Assembly: GCA_022577435.1 (NCBI GenBank)
Contig: JAKOON010000021.1
Coordinates: forward strand, 5,458,501 to 5,522,500
Source of the DNA: Embiotoca jacksoni
Lineage: Eukaryota; Chordata; Actinopteri; Embiotocidae
DNA length: 64,000 nucleotides
Direction: 5' to 3'
Shown: positions 24,061-35,359 of the stretch, in pieces
How the letters are laid out: every line of letters begins with the position of its first letter
Position numbering within the stretch: the stretch's first letter is position 1
Notes under the pieces: generated by a model
Told to the model about the DNA's origin: nothing
Seen by the model: only the letters and a program-made list of their open reading frames with translations
The model's database searches: none
Program-made: the position numbers and the translations under genes

Positions 24061-24480
24061 GCATCCTCTCATCTTCCCTCACTCCCTCTATCTTCATTCA
24101 TTCTCTGTATCCCTCTCTCTGTTTCTATCTCCCTGTTCATTTTCTCCTCCGCTCTCTCAATCTTTTTGACAAGGTGTGTCTTTCTCCCTCTCTCTCCCGC
24201 CGTCATGTCTTCTGTCCTTCCTCCCCTCTTTTTGATCCTTTATCTATTTCACTTTCTCTTTCAAGCCATTTTCGCCATCATCGCTCATGCCCTCCTGCCT
24301 CTTTGTCTTTCTCATCCTTTTTCATGCCCATCGCTCCCTCGACCTCTTTAACAAAATCGATTTGTGCCTCATCTGCTGCCTCTCTCTCTCTTCTTCTCTC
24401 TCTGCTTTCACTGATTTTTCTCAAGCACTCTTGACTCCATCCAGCATGTTATTCACTTTTACTCCCACCCTAATTTGCTC
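24061..24480 (+). repeat. CT-rich block right of the 23.9 kb element
   Basis: Over 400 bases of strongly pyrimidine-biased sequence. The open frames in it are compositional. Confidence 0.65.
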
Positions 24481-24975
24481 CCTTCCTCCTCTATCTTGGC
24501 TAATGCCTGTAGGAGGTGTTTGTGTGTGTGTGTGTGCGCTTGTGCTTTTGTAGATGGGTCAAGAGGTGTCGTCTGCGTTGCTCCTGTGTTGTCGCGACAA
24601 ATTCATCTAGGTAAATAAAGAGAGATGAAATGATGGCTGATGTGGCCGTGTAAATCTTCCTCCGGAATTTCCTTTCCTTTTCTCCTCCTCTGTGTTTCCT
24701 CAGATTTTTTTTTTCCTCTTCATTGCACCAAATCACTTTCAGCTGGGCTGCCACTCTGACAGGCTTCGTCTGCCATGCCTCATTAGGCCGTGGAGATTTC
24801 CAGAAACTTTACGGGGTGCGGGCGAATGTGTGTCTGTGTCCAGCACCTCGTCCCCACTGGAAAACTCTGTGTCATTCTATGTATTTGCAAATTCCAGTAA
24901 GTTATATCGAGCAAAATCTCAGTGCTGTTCGTTACAATCACAATGCGACAGGTTTGAATTTGAGTTTGTTATATA

Positions 24976-25782
24976 CAAGGGGCCATCAAAAAGTTGGGAG
25001 ACTGCGCCTGTTGTGCGTGAACAGACCGCGGCACCGCGATGCACACGGAGCAGCGGGTGACTAAGTATTCCAAGTTACATCCCTTGATCAACAACAACGG
25101 TTACATGTGTTTTTGTGGCCGCCGGTATGTGCCCATTTAAGATCAGAACAGAAAGAAGTCGCAGCGAGCCCGATCTGGTCGGTAGGCGTGATGGGGAGCT
25201 ACGACGGTGTTGTTGCAGGCAAGAAACTTTTCAATGTGCTGTGAGCGTCAGCGTTGTCATTGCTGGAAAACCAAAGAGCCGTCGGGACACGGTTCAGTTC
25301 ATTTGCACTGAATGTTTTCCCACATACATCAGATTGGAACTCTTTGTCAAAAGTCTGACCCTCGGGAATTAATTCCCCCATGCACAACACTGCGAATGTC
25401 AAAGAAAAGCCACCTGGTTGCGCTCCTGGCCCGATGAACCTTCTTCAGTCTTGTACCGGGATGTTCTGCCCCTCTTCCTCTCAAAACACCTCACCTGACT
25501 CGTCACTTTATTGCCATAGATTTCCTGAGGCGTTTCAAGGATCTCCGTTGCTGATTTTCTGAGTTTGACACAAAATTTGTACGTGCGCCCTCTGCTCATG
25601 CAAATGCCCACATGCTAAGGGTCACAATAACACCGGTAACACAGGTTCTGATGTTGATCAGGTGACGTAACTTCGAACACTTACTTGCAAAGGTTCTAGC
25701 TCCCCCCCCCCCCTGCTCCGTGCACGTCGTGGTGCTGCGCTCCGTTTACGCACAACAGAAGGAACTTTTTGATCTACCCTCA
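24976..25782 (-). mobile_element. Internally deleted mariner-like (Tc1/mariner) element with both terminal repeats
   Basis: The left end (24976-25020) and the reversed right end (25745-25782) share ATCAAAAAGTT and TGTTGTGCGT in the same order, so they are terminal inverted repeats. Each end is flanked by a TA (24974-24975 and 25783-25784), the usual target duplication. On the minus strand, 25611-25399 reads FCVKLRKSATEILETPQEIYGN, the N-terminal helix-turn-helix region of mariner-type transposases. 25380-25210 reads LIPEGQTFDKEF and then SSNDNADAHST, the degraded counterpart of the HHDNAPAH catalytic block. The central part with the first catalytic Asp is missing and stops are present. At about 807 bp it is shorter than the roughly 1.3 kb of complete elements. 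It is a dead copy. Confidence 0.85.
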
Positions 25783-25834
25783 TATGACTCAATGCATTTC
25801 ATCTCTCGGTTCATGTGACAGCTGTTAGTTTTGA

Positions 25835-25840
<6 letters not shown>

Positions 25841-25874
<34 letters not shown>
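25841..25874 (+). repeat. (AAT)n trinucleotide
   Basis: About 11 AAT units, just outside the mariner-like element. Confidence 0.9.
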
Positions 25875-25875
<1 letters not shown>

Positions 25876-26200
25876 AATAGTGATAGCTTCTGTGTTTTCG
25901 GAGAAAAGACTATCGCCCGCTGAAACACAAACTTCATGAGCATAAAATTCTAAATAAGAAAGCATTGTATCTCAAGCTACTCTGCTATCGAGCTCTCCGC
26001 TGTGCAGTGAAGACGCACAGCAACGAGTGCTCTGCACCAAAGATGTCAACACGAAATCAGCTTAGATTTCTGCCTGCACGTGTGTATGCGAGTTTGTATG
26101 AGGCACAGGAAACAGAGGTTTCCTAAGTCATGCATGAGCAAATCAGTGTCCTCACTAAAACGATGTGCGTACTGAATGCAGGGAGGTGGAGACTGGCCTT

Positions 26201-26225
26201 GGGGGGGGGGGGGGGGGGGGGGGGG
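26201..26225 (+). repeat. Poly-G run
   Basis: 25 consecutive G. Confidence 0.9.
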
Positions 26226-26856
26226 AGAATAAAAAACAAAAACAAAACAACTAGCAGCTAGTGGAGTGGTGTTGGTGGTGGGCAGCGCTAATCCACTGGT
26301 AATGGAAGACTACAGTACTAGATGTCGCGTTTGATATTGTGTCTGTTATAAAATCCCCCTGAGAATGGATGTGATGTTGGAAACTCACACGGGATTTCCG
26401 GCCCTCTAGGAGTTCAGCTTATGATGTGTTTACATGTAGTGTACAAGTTTGTGCGTGCGGATGTGTGTTCGTGAATGCGTGCGTTCTGGCTCATCTATGC
26501 AGGCACCCATGGTGTGTGGGTGTGTATGTGTGTTAGCCAGCTCCAGCTCCCAACAACAGAATGGCTGTCTTTGGGCACTTTTCAGTCCCCCTTTCTCTTA
26601 ACTCCCACACAGCTCCCTCGACTTGCTGTATATATATTTTTTTTATGAAGGCAATGCTGGCGACGTTATCCTCCTCCTCTCTCGCTGCCACCTTGAGTTA
26701 TGCACTGATCTATCATTAATAGCTGCAGTTCTTCCCCTGTGGCGTATATTGTTCAAACTGTAGGGTGGATGCTGACATCATCAAACAAGCGAAACATCCT
26801 GAATTCCTTCTACGACAAAATCGGAGGTGTGTAGGAGGTAATAACACCGACACGAC

Positions 26857-26896
26857 ACATGCTTTATGTTGGGTGAGTTCCCAGCATAAAGCATGT
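26857..26896. repeat. Near-perfect inverted repeat, 17 bp arms, 6-base loop
   Basis: ACATGCTTTATGTTGGG (26857-26873) and CCCAGCATAAAGCATGT (26880-26896) are complementary except one T/C position, which would be a G-U pair in RNA. The loop is TGAGTT. The stem is too short for a typical microRNA precursor, and the flanks do not extend the pairing. Confidence 0.8.
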
Positions 26897-27096
26897 ACAC
26901 GCTCCCTAAATAAGCATTCCCTCCTTTGTTCCCCTTCAAGGCCCCTTGTTAAGTGTGTTTCCCAACTGGTATTGCACAACGAGCGTCCTTTTGCAATATC
27001 CTGGACAAATGTGAACGAGAAGAGCATTCATTCCAAACCCAATCTGTGCTCCAACCCAGGCTCAGAGCGAAGACTATCAAGGCGAGCAGTTTGACG

Positions 27097-27114
27097 CTCC
27101 GCAGCGCTGCGGAG
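27097..27114. repeat. Perfect 18 bp palindrome
   Basis: CTCCGCAGCGCTGCGGAG is its own reverse complement. It opens a complex block (27115-27330) without simple repeats. Confidence 0.8.
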
Positions 27115-27335
27115 GAGTCGGGCCACTAAGCCTGTAAATAAGTGGCAACCGTCTGTGAAGTTTGTCTTGGCGAGAGGCGGCCCTTGTTGATTGCTCACCA
27201 AAGTCTGTGGTTAGGAATCCCAGACAACACAATATAATCTTGCTTCCCAAGTCCCAGCAACTGCCTAAATGCAGTGTGGTTAAAGAGCTGGTGTGGGTAA
27301 TTTCAGATTAGATGTGGCCTCCCTCCGCAGGAGCT
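27115..27335. promoter_or_regulatory. Candidate conserved noncoding element
   Basis: Non-repetitive sequence with GCCTGTAAATAAGTGGC, GCCCTTGTTGATTGCTC, TGTGGTTAGG (RUNX-like) and TTTCAGATTAGATG. Proposed from composition and motif mix only. Confidence 0.2.
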
Positions 27336-27423
27336 GTTAAGGCTTTGTAAGGTTCACACTCTCACCAAAGTGTTTCTTTAGAGTTGATTGTTTATTTTTC
27401 ATGGGAGGAGAGAGAGAAGGAGT

Positions 27424-27428
<5 letters not shown>

Positions 27429-27467
<39 letters not shown>
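27429..27467 (+). repeat. (GT)n microsatellite
   Basis: GT run followed by GGGAGGGAGAGAGAGAG. Confidence 0.9.
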
Positions 27468-27469
<2 letters not shown>

Positions 27470-27479
27470 AGGGAGAGAG

Positions 27480-29130
27480 AGAGTTGGATGACAGAAACAC
27501 AGAATGTGGCTTAGACTGTAGACTCGTGGGAATTCTAAGTTCCTGGTTTCTCTTTTTACGGTCGCAGCTTGTTTTAAAATGTCCGGTGGTCAGGCGTGCA
27601 GCAATTTGGCACTGTTCTGCACATTGCACAAGTTGTTCTGTGCAGGCCAGTACGTCTAGCTGTTTCTTGGACAGAGTCAGAAAGGGACATTTTAATAAAT
27701 AGACCCATGGGACAGCAGAAACAATGGATAATGCTCGGCTGCTCCTATTTTCTCTCCTTTTGAATAGTTTGAAGGTTTTTCAAAGATGGAGTGATCACAG
27801 ATTAGCCACCTCCCATGACACAGACTAGTGGAGTGGCAAGAACCCAATTGCATATGAATGGTCTCTGTTTGCTGAAAGCACTCCTCCCACCTCATAGTTT
27901 TATGGCGGATGATGCTGTGAGATATTAAATGGAACGCTTTGAAGTTCCTCTTCTTATGATAGCGCCTGAAAGTATGGGTCTGCAGAGGAGGGGGGTTGTC
28001 TGTTCCCTTGACTGGTTGCAGAGGATGTGAAGCAATGTAGGAGGAGAAAATGAGGGTAGCATGGTGGAGGAGGGCGAGGTGCTGATGGGAAATAGACGAA
28101 TGGCATGCCAGTGTCAGAAGTGGTCATGTGCCGAGGAAAGAGCAGGAGAGAATGAGAGGGAGGATGGAAGGAGGGCTTGACTGATTAACCTGTTTACCTC
28201 CCTGAAAATGCTCCGGGCGCCATTCTGATTAAAGCTCAGTCTTTCAATCTATCATCACCGTGGTCGGCTTGAACCCTCAGAGCTGCCGATACCAAACACT
28301 GTCACAACGATTGAGCTTCCAAGCTGCCCCACCACCGCACCCTCCGAAAGCAAACCTAATGCTCTCCAACCGACAGCATGATTTGCATCTCATCCTTCCT
28401 TGTCACCCCTTGACTAGTCAGGATCCCACCTCCGTCTCCATCTCTCTTCTCTCTCTCTCACATGCTGAGTTTCTGTGCATGTCTTTCTCGACCTCCTCCT
28501 CCCGCTCTGCCTCTAAGCTTCTTGCTCTCAAGATTCACTGCGAACGGTGCTCGTGTGTCTCAGTCTGTTTCCTCCAATGACGTGTTCTCCCAACTCCAGG
28601 CTTTTAGCACCTCCTGCATAATACGATTACACCCGTTTGGGGACGGGATATTGTCAGCGGCTTTCTATAAATAGCCTTCCAGTCCAGTCACAGTAGCACA
28701 GTGGCACTACAAGTGGACTGGATGCAGCGATGGGAAGAGGCAGTGCTGCACACAGTGTTCTGTCCACTCAAGCACAAATGTCAGCCCTTTAAAAGCTTTT
28801 TGCACCGTCACAAGCACAGAGTATGTTCGGACAGTCAGATGGAAAAGTAGAAGACACGAGTTGGCAATTAAGTTCACTCATGGACCATAAGGGTTGGTGG
28901 AGGCATGCAGGTGCAGTGGAGAAGCAGAAAAACAACAGCCTTCGTCCAAAACAAACATTTATGTATGACACGCGGGGAAGAAGGAAGTCGGGTTTCAAAA
29001 ATGACTCGAAGTCAGTCAGGTAGGAGGTCGGGGTTGATGAGTGGGACAACAAACCGTAGGACTTGAACATAGTAGATGTCCGTTGCTTTGGCCCGTTTTC
29101 AACTGTAAGTCAGTGTTAGTTTCTGAGTTT
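27480..29130. other. Noncoding, nothing clearly recognised
   Basis: Includes a CT-rich stretch near 28430-28520. The open frame 28260-28580 follows that bias and has no recognisable domain. Confidence 0.5.
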
Positions 29131-29241
29131 AATGATCGTCCCCTAACCAAGTCTACATGGTCACAATTACGACACTGAACAGCCCCTAATCTAGTAATTG
29201 GTTATTTTAACCAAGATTTTTACCTTTAACTCAAACCTAAG
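29131..29241. repeat. Diverged antisense counterpart of the 59700-59805 repeat
   Basis: GATCGTCCCCTAACCAAGTC, then TTATTTTAACCAAGATTTTT, then ACCTTTAACTCAAACC resembles the reverse of GGTTTGGGTTA-type repeats. Confidence 0.3.
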
Positions 29242-29753
29242 TCTAAGCATACATTAAAAAACAAACTATTAGATAATAAAACTGAATGCTGTAATTAAGC
29301 CGTATCTAGCAGGCGCTGAGGAGCATCAGATGCTTCGTCAGTATCATATCTCTGTAGAAACTTTGCAAAGAAAAAATTAAAAACTGGAGGCTTTAGAGCA
29401 AGATATGCAAAAATGTGTGTTCATTTAGCCAGTGCCGAAATTATCTAAAGTATTGCGGGTTAAAAACAATAATATAAACTCCCAATCATTGTTTTTTTCT
29501 AGGATAAAGTCTCCACTGTGTATCAATGGTAAAGAAAATCCAGTCTTGCTTAATTATAATAAAACATCTGCTATTAATATTGCACGTATACTGTACTAGA
29601 CAGCTCATTTTAGCACCAAGATCTGTCCAAGCTGTTTTATTAAACTTCCTGTCACATGGTCTACAATTAGTCATAGTGTCAGTTTGAACTCCATATGGAG
29701 ATATTGATTATAAAATGGTAATTTCATGTCCTTTTACTGGGTTTTGAATGGGC

Positions 29754-29784
<31 letters not shown>

Positions 29785-30552
29785 ATATTGTCATACCGTT
29801 TCCATTCAAAGTGTGTGATGTTGGATTTGCTTCTACCAATAGTTCACCAGTGGATTCTTTGATTGATGCTCAGCCTCCTTCATGGACACAGAAAACGTTG
29901 ATTTCAGCGCACTCTCTCTGGTTGATCTTCATTTCTTCTCCACGCCTCTCTGTAGGAGGCTCGCAGAAAATTAGGTCAGCGTACTTGATAGTGCTTTCAC
30001 TCGTTCCCAGGCAGTCATCCCAACAATTTGATTTTGTAAAATACTTCTTTGTTTTCCTGCTTCTTCTCCGGCCTGTCTCATTTTATCTTCCACCTTCTGA
30101 GTCTCCTGCCGTCAGTGACAGTCGACTGAAAACAGTTGGGCATCGGCCTGCTTCTTGCTCTGTGATTGAAAATGCAAAGGTCAACCCTGATTCTATTAGT
30201 TTATCATATTAGCAGTTTGTACGTCAGGGAATGATTTTATTTTTTGTATTTCAAATAGGTCTGCGTACTGGTTTCTTAACACGGATATATGCAGTATTCT
30301 GAGTTGAATAGGTAGGAAGGTGGTTTTGATGAGCACATATGAACATGTGTGTACACATCTGTGCGCAGAAAATTAGCTTTTGGAGTGTCATTATTAGTCT
30401 ACATGGACTGTCACCCCGGGGGCAGCAGGTGAGGTTTAGGTGATTCCACTTCAGCACAGACAGCCTATATGGTGTCCCAACAGCCTGTGATGGACTGATT
30501 TAATCCCACTGATAGTGCTCTTAAAACACAGGAAGAGGGATAGACGTGTGCG

Positions 30553-30664
30553 CGCACACACACACACACACACATTCACATTCACCCTTCAGCCATACAT
30601 ACATACATGTGGACATAACGGCGATTTTGTGTGTGTGTGTGTGTGTGCGTGTGTGTGTGTGTGT
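30553..30664 (+). repeat. Short (CA)n and (GT)n pair
   Basis: CA at 30553-30574 and GT at 30628-30664, 54 bp apart in inverted relation. Confidence 0.85.
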
Positions 30665-30829
30665 GAAAGAGAGAGGTCAGCAGGGCTAACACAGTCCCCT
30701 GGCTGTTCTCAAGGTTAATGTGAGACTGACAGCAGCTGCTATTAGCAGCCTTCAGATGGTTTCCACCTCCCATATGCAGAGCTGATTCATCCCGGTGGCA
30801 GCAGTGCATTAAGATGTAACAGCTTCACT

Positions 30830-31110
30830 CCCAGGTGTCACTCACCCCTTTAGACAGAGCGCACATCATAATTTTACATTTCCTATTAACTCCTATTGTC
30901 TACGCTCAACCGCGATGGTCCATTAAAGGGATAGGTGCTGCCGTTACGGCCTCGTTCCCATGTGTCACTCAACTCTTCCTATATGTCATTATTTCATGTC
31001 ATCCCATTGTGTGTTAATTGAAATACTACAGGCATTGTCTATATGGTCCATTAAAGGGACAGGAGCCTTGTTCCCAAGTGTCACCACTACTTTAGGTGCT
31101 AGCTCATTAA
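30830..31110. repeat. Diverged tandem repeat, about 116-128 bp period, 2-3 units
   Basis: GGTCCATTAAAGGGATAGG at 30917 and GGTCCATTAAAGGGACAGG at 31045 are followed by CCTCGTTCCCATGTGTCAC and CCTTGTTCCCAAGTGTCAC. A third CCCAGGTGTCACTCA precedes them at about 30830. The units share order but have drifted, so this is an old local duplication. Confidence 0.6.
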
Positions 31111-31738
31111 TTTTGATCGTCTGTGTTTGACTTATACATGTACGGAGAGGCGGGGCTGCAGAGGGGAGAAAATACCAGCACAAAGAAATGCACACGGGTA
31201 TCTCACCCAAACCAATGAAACCTCATTTACATGTTAATTCAGAGACATTAAGCAGATGCTCATATCAAGTGTAGGTCGATGTTTAGAGTTTTGCTCAAGG
31301 ACACTTTGGCAAGTGGGGTTACACAGTTAAATGAATTGCCAGATAAAGTTGTATTCATATTTTATTTTTAGCTCCTGCGAAGTATGTTTTTCCTCAAATC
31401 CATTATATCTAATGACCAGAGTGGAAACTAGCACAACTTTGTGAAAAAAATGCAGATGAAACCTGCATCGCTCTGTGCAGTATTTCTCATAAATGTAGCT
31501 GTTTCACAAATACTAGCACTAAGCATTGTGGAAGGCTGTTGGCGGTGTTCATATGAAGAGTGATGATGTTGTTGTCTCGCTGTCGTCCGAATGTCAATCA
31601 ATCAATTAAACAATCAATAGTCATCTGGTGAGCGCCTAAGGACACGGGGGGATGGGGGGGAGAAATCTCCCAGAAACGCTTGAATCAATTACTATTCGTC
31701 TGAGCCACAGACTCACACTCAGGTGTGCAAACCACACG

Positions 31739-31750
31739 TACACTCACACA

Positions 31751-31820
<70 letters not shown>
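31739..31820 (+). repeat. (CA)n microsatellite
   Basis: CA run of about 80 bases, two CTCA interruptions at the left. Confidence 0.95.
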
Positions 31821-31823
<3 letters not shown>

Positions 31824-32192
31824 TAACAGTCTTTCATTAATACAGTTGTGTATTTATACTCACGCAGGTTCTTCTGTTGAAGTCAATGCCCCCCCTTTTC
31901 TTCCACATGTCCAAACAGCCAGGCATCAGATTGCAGTGCCATGGGAAAAGGAAAAGCGAGTAAATTCTGTCTTTGCCCTCATCCCTCATCCCTTTTCCTC
32001 CTACCTCGCTCTCTCCCCCTTAATGGAAAGGAGCATTCCCTGGCTGCCGTCAGCCAGCTACAGCCAGCTACACTATAACACAGTTAATAGATAGGCCTAG
32101 AAGCTTATGGAGCCCATGCATTTTTAAACGCGAGTTTTATGACTGGAGAGCAGGCAAGGGAAGGGAGGCAGGGATATGCTTGATATTTGTTT

Positions 32193-32194
<2 letters not shown>

Positions 32195-32258
<64 letters not shown>
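32195..32258 (+). repeat. (GT)n microsatellite
   Basis: A perfect GT run of 64 bases. Inverted CA partner at 32416. Confidence 0.95.
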
Positions 32259-32260
<2 letters not shown>

Positions 32261-32414
32261 AAAGAGAATATGGAGGGAAGAAGCAGTGGAAAGGATGACT
32301 ACCACAATCTTGCTCTTGTTGGGTGGGTTCCTTGTCACTGTTGTCTTAATCTTCATTTTTTCCACTTTATTGTCTTTTAAATTTTTCGTGTAGCTTGCTT
32401 AATTATAGACACAG

Positions 32415-32415
<1 letters not shown>

Positions 32416-32462
<47 letters not shown>

Positions 32463-32466
32463 ACAC
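32416..32466 (+). repeat. (CA)n microsatellite
   Basis: CA run, one TA interruption. Confidence 0.95.
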
Positions 32467-32469
32467 TGC

Positions 32470-34330
32470 GCTGTAAAGGTCATTGCGGTCATGAACCCTG
32501 TCACTAAGCAGGATGTGCAGTACATATTAGTAAGCTTAATCCATCTGTTTCACTTATATCTGTGCATTGTTTCTCACCCGTCCAGATGTTAGAGTGTGTG
32601 CATTTGCTTCATGTATGTTCTTAATCTTGCAGCTTGCAGCTCAATCTCATACACTCACAACATTGGAAGGCACATGCATGTGTCCCAGACAGGTCATAGC
32701 ATGCTGACCACCGCTTCATCCATGTCTGGCCTGACCCGCAAACCCCTGCTTCCCACTCCACTGTTTCACATAACCACACAAACACGTCGCGGCAGCATTC
32801 TCAGCGATCTCACTTTGCCCCACATACTGCCCCTGTTGTTGGCAGCTGTGGTGAGCTATGGAAATATGCACTTTCCCCTGGAGGGCGAAGAGTGACACGC
32901 ATGGAGCGGACTGTAGTTGGGTCTTTGGTGTTAACTACAGACAATGCCACAATGTGCAGCAGTTGTGGGTGCTTTCATGTGACATGTGCACACTGGTGGA
33001 TTGTGGATGATGCCACACAGCAGCACACAGCTGACGTGGAAAATGTCCTCCTGATGTGTCTGGAAACACTGCTGTGTGCTGAGTTACTGCAGATGTGTGA
33101 GAATGTGAGCGACGGCTTCAAAATATCCCAGAATTACCAAGCGACAGTGAGCACTAAAGCTTTGACCTCCAAGGTTTGCAATTCTGCTGTTGCAGGAAAT
33201 GGAGCTTATTATGGTAAAACTTTTATTTTGAGTTATTGTGAAGGCTTTGAATGTAAAATGTAGTCCAATTATTTGGATGCAAAGTTATTAACTAATGTAC
33301 AACAACACTGCTGTGCTTGTATATGGGAAATAACCCACCGTCAATGAGTGGACGGTTAACAGTCATAATGTGGAGAATCTAAACATACAAAGACTCTACA
33401 TTTACAGCAGAACTGATCAGGATTCAAAGATGGTGTTGGGTTGTTCTATTTCAGTATAGAATAAAAGGAATTTTCATTTACTGTTGTTATTTTGTTTAAT
33501 GCTGGAAACAAAGGGAAATCTACGTTTCGTTAGACATTTCTATGCTGTGGCTGCTCCAAAAGGCAGCGAGCAGAAACTGTCAAGCATCTTGAAATCATTT
33601 TAAAATGTTGGCAATGAAGTGTGTAGGAAGCTGCTGTGTGTCCTTTTTGCTGAACTCTGATGACACAGCAACCACTTCCACTTTTGCTGCAGCATAATGT
33701 AATTTCATGTGGCAAAGGGGCTATGATAGCCAAATACATGCAAGTGCACATAGCAGACGGATTACTGTCACGTGAAAGCATTATTTCTGCTGTTTACCCT
33801 GCGATCATCGCAGTGAAAGATTAAAACGCTGAATATGAGATAGCGCTGTTCCACAGTCCTGCCTGTACGCGTTACAAACCACAGTGCAGCTGATAAACCT
33901 TTGCACTCGTGAATCTGCTCAAACTCAACCAGGACTTTTTTGGATCATATTTGATGTCTCAAAGGACCTAGTTCGATTCTTAGCTGAATTTATTCACGTG
34001 TATTTTTTTCCCCAAACATCGTATTTGTTGTGTCAACCCTTTAGCAGCAGTGTTGTGGACAAATGGACCACATGCCGTCTGTCCGTGGCCTATTTCCTAG
34101 AGCCCCCGGTTTGGTACTGTGGGATGAACTGGTTTATCACTGGTCTGCCTTTGTTTACCGAGCCACTGTCGGCACGAAAAGCAGACAAAAGCCCCGTGCA
34201 GCAATACACACAGTTACAAACACACCGTGGTAGATCATTCAAATAATTGAATTTAGCTTTCTGTAAACAAGACTCTAACAAGCCCTGTGGAAATACAGTG
34301 ACATTTAGTCTGGTGAGTCAAACTGGCTTT
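32470..34330. other. Noncoding, nothing clearly recognised
   Basis: Open frames at 32596-33263 and 33884-34246 are about 100-120 codons with mixed composition. They match no family I recognise and are not called. Confidence 0.45.
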
Positions 34331-34332
34331 TT

Positions 34333-34333
<1 letters not shown>

Positions 34334-34386
<53 letters not shown>
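34334..34386 (+). repeat. (CA)n microsatellite
   Basis: A perfect CA run of about 53 bases. Confidence 0.95.
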
Positions 34387-34388
<2 letters not shown>

Positions 34389-34719
34389 TATAAACACAAG
34401 ACTTGATTCTAACATATTCACACTTCACACTGCAGCACCCACACGTTCATGCGTATACACACTCATATTGGCATACACTGGTGCACAGAGTAGCTGTCAC
34501 ACACTAGTGCATTCAGAGGCACAAACATTTACATAAAGGCAGAGACAAATTTGCATGTAGACCCTAAAGCACTTTAGTTACAACTTAAAAACACTAATTA
34601 TTGCTTTTTCGTTATTTTCACTGCTAACGTCTACCTGTTTATGCCACTATAATCTGTTTATTTATAGAAAAGAAGTCTGGTATTGTCATTAGAGTCGCCT
34701 GTGGGAGCCACAGACTGTC

Positions 34720-34860
34720 CCTGTTAAGAGGGCACACCCGCTCTGAGGAGCAGATCTCGTTTGATCCTCCAGCGGGCGAGCGGCGGTATAAACAGGAAGG
34801 GGCCCTGCGCTTTAGTGCGTCATTTGCTCTCGTGTCACTGGATCTTCTGTGTTGAAAAGT
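34720..34860 (+). promoter_or_regulatory. TATA-containing GC-rich segment, possible core promoter
   Basis: AGCGGGCGAGCGGCGG is followed by TATAAACAG (TATA box at 34787) and GGGGCCCTGCGCTTTAGTGCG, so a start near 34815 would be well spaced. Possible donors follow (AAAGGTGACA near 34905). This lies 11 kb upstream of the coding exon and could serve a noncoding first exon. The reverse-strand frame crossing it is not recognised. Confidence 0.25.
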
Positions 34861-35114
34861 TTTTCGCATAACATTGTTAGCCCGATATCCTGGATAGGTA
34901 CACAAAGGTGACAAAACGTTCTCGGCAGGCGCACACACACAAAAAAGACACACACAGGGGATTAGCGTGTGTGAGAGAGAAAAATGAAACATCCTCTGGA
35001 GGCAGCTGTGTTCAGTTCCCCTGTGAGAAAAGAGTGATGGAAATGCCTCGGTAAAGGTACGCTTCTGTGTTTATGCATTTGAAATGTGACAATTTAAGTG
35101 TTTTGACTGAAGGG

Positions 35115-35116
<2 letters not shown>

Positions 35117-35155
<39 letters not shown>
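35117..35155 (+). repeat. (GT)n microsatellite
   Basis: A perfect GT run. CA partner at 35293. Confidence 0.95.
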
Positions 35156-35156
<1 letters not shown>

Positions 35157-35289
35157 AGCGGGTGGTGGGTGTTGGAGTCTGTTGGAGTCCTCCTCAGAAA
35201 TATGGACTTCATTTGTGTCGGGCCTCTCCCACTAACTGGAACAGGGTTGGAGGTGGACTGAGGGAGCCGCCCCACTCTCCCTCAGTTTG

Positions 35290-35292
<3 letters not shown>

Positions 35293-35356
<64 letters not shown>
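35293..35356 (+). repeat. (CA)n microsatellite
   Basis: A perfect CA run of about 64 bases. Confidence 0.95.
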
Positions 35357-35357
<1 letters not shown>

Positions 35358-35359
35358 GC

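Noticed and set aside
26857..26896. MicroRNA precursor
   Set aside because: The stem is 17 bp with no extended pairing in the flanks, shorter than Drosha substrates.
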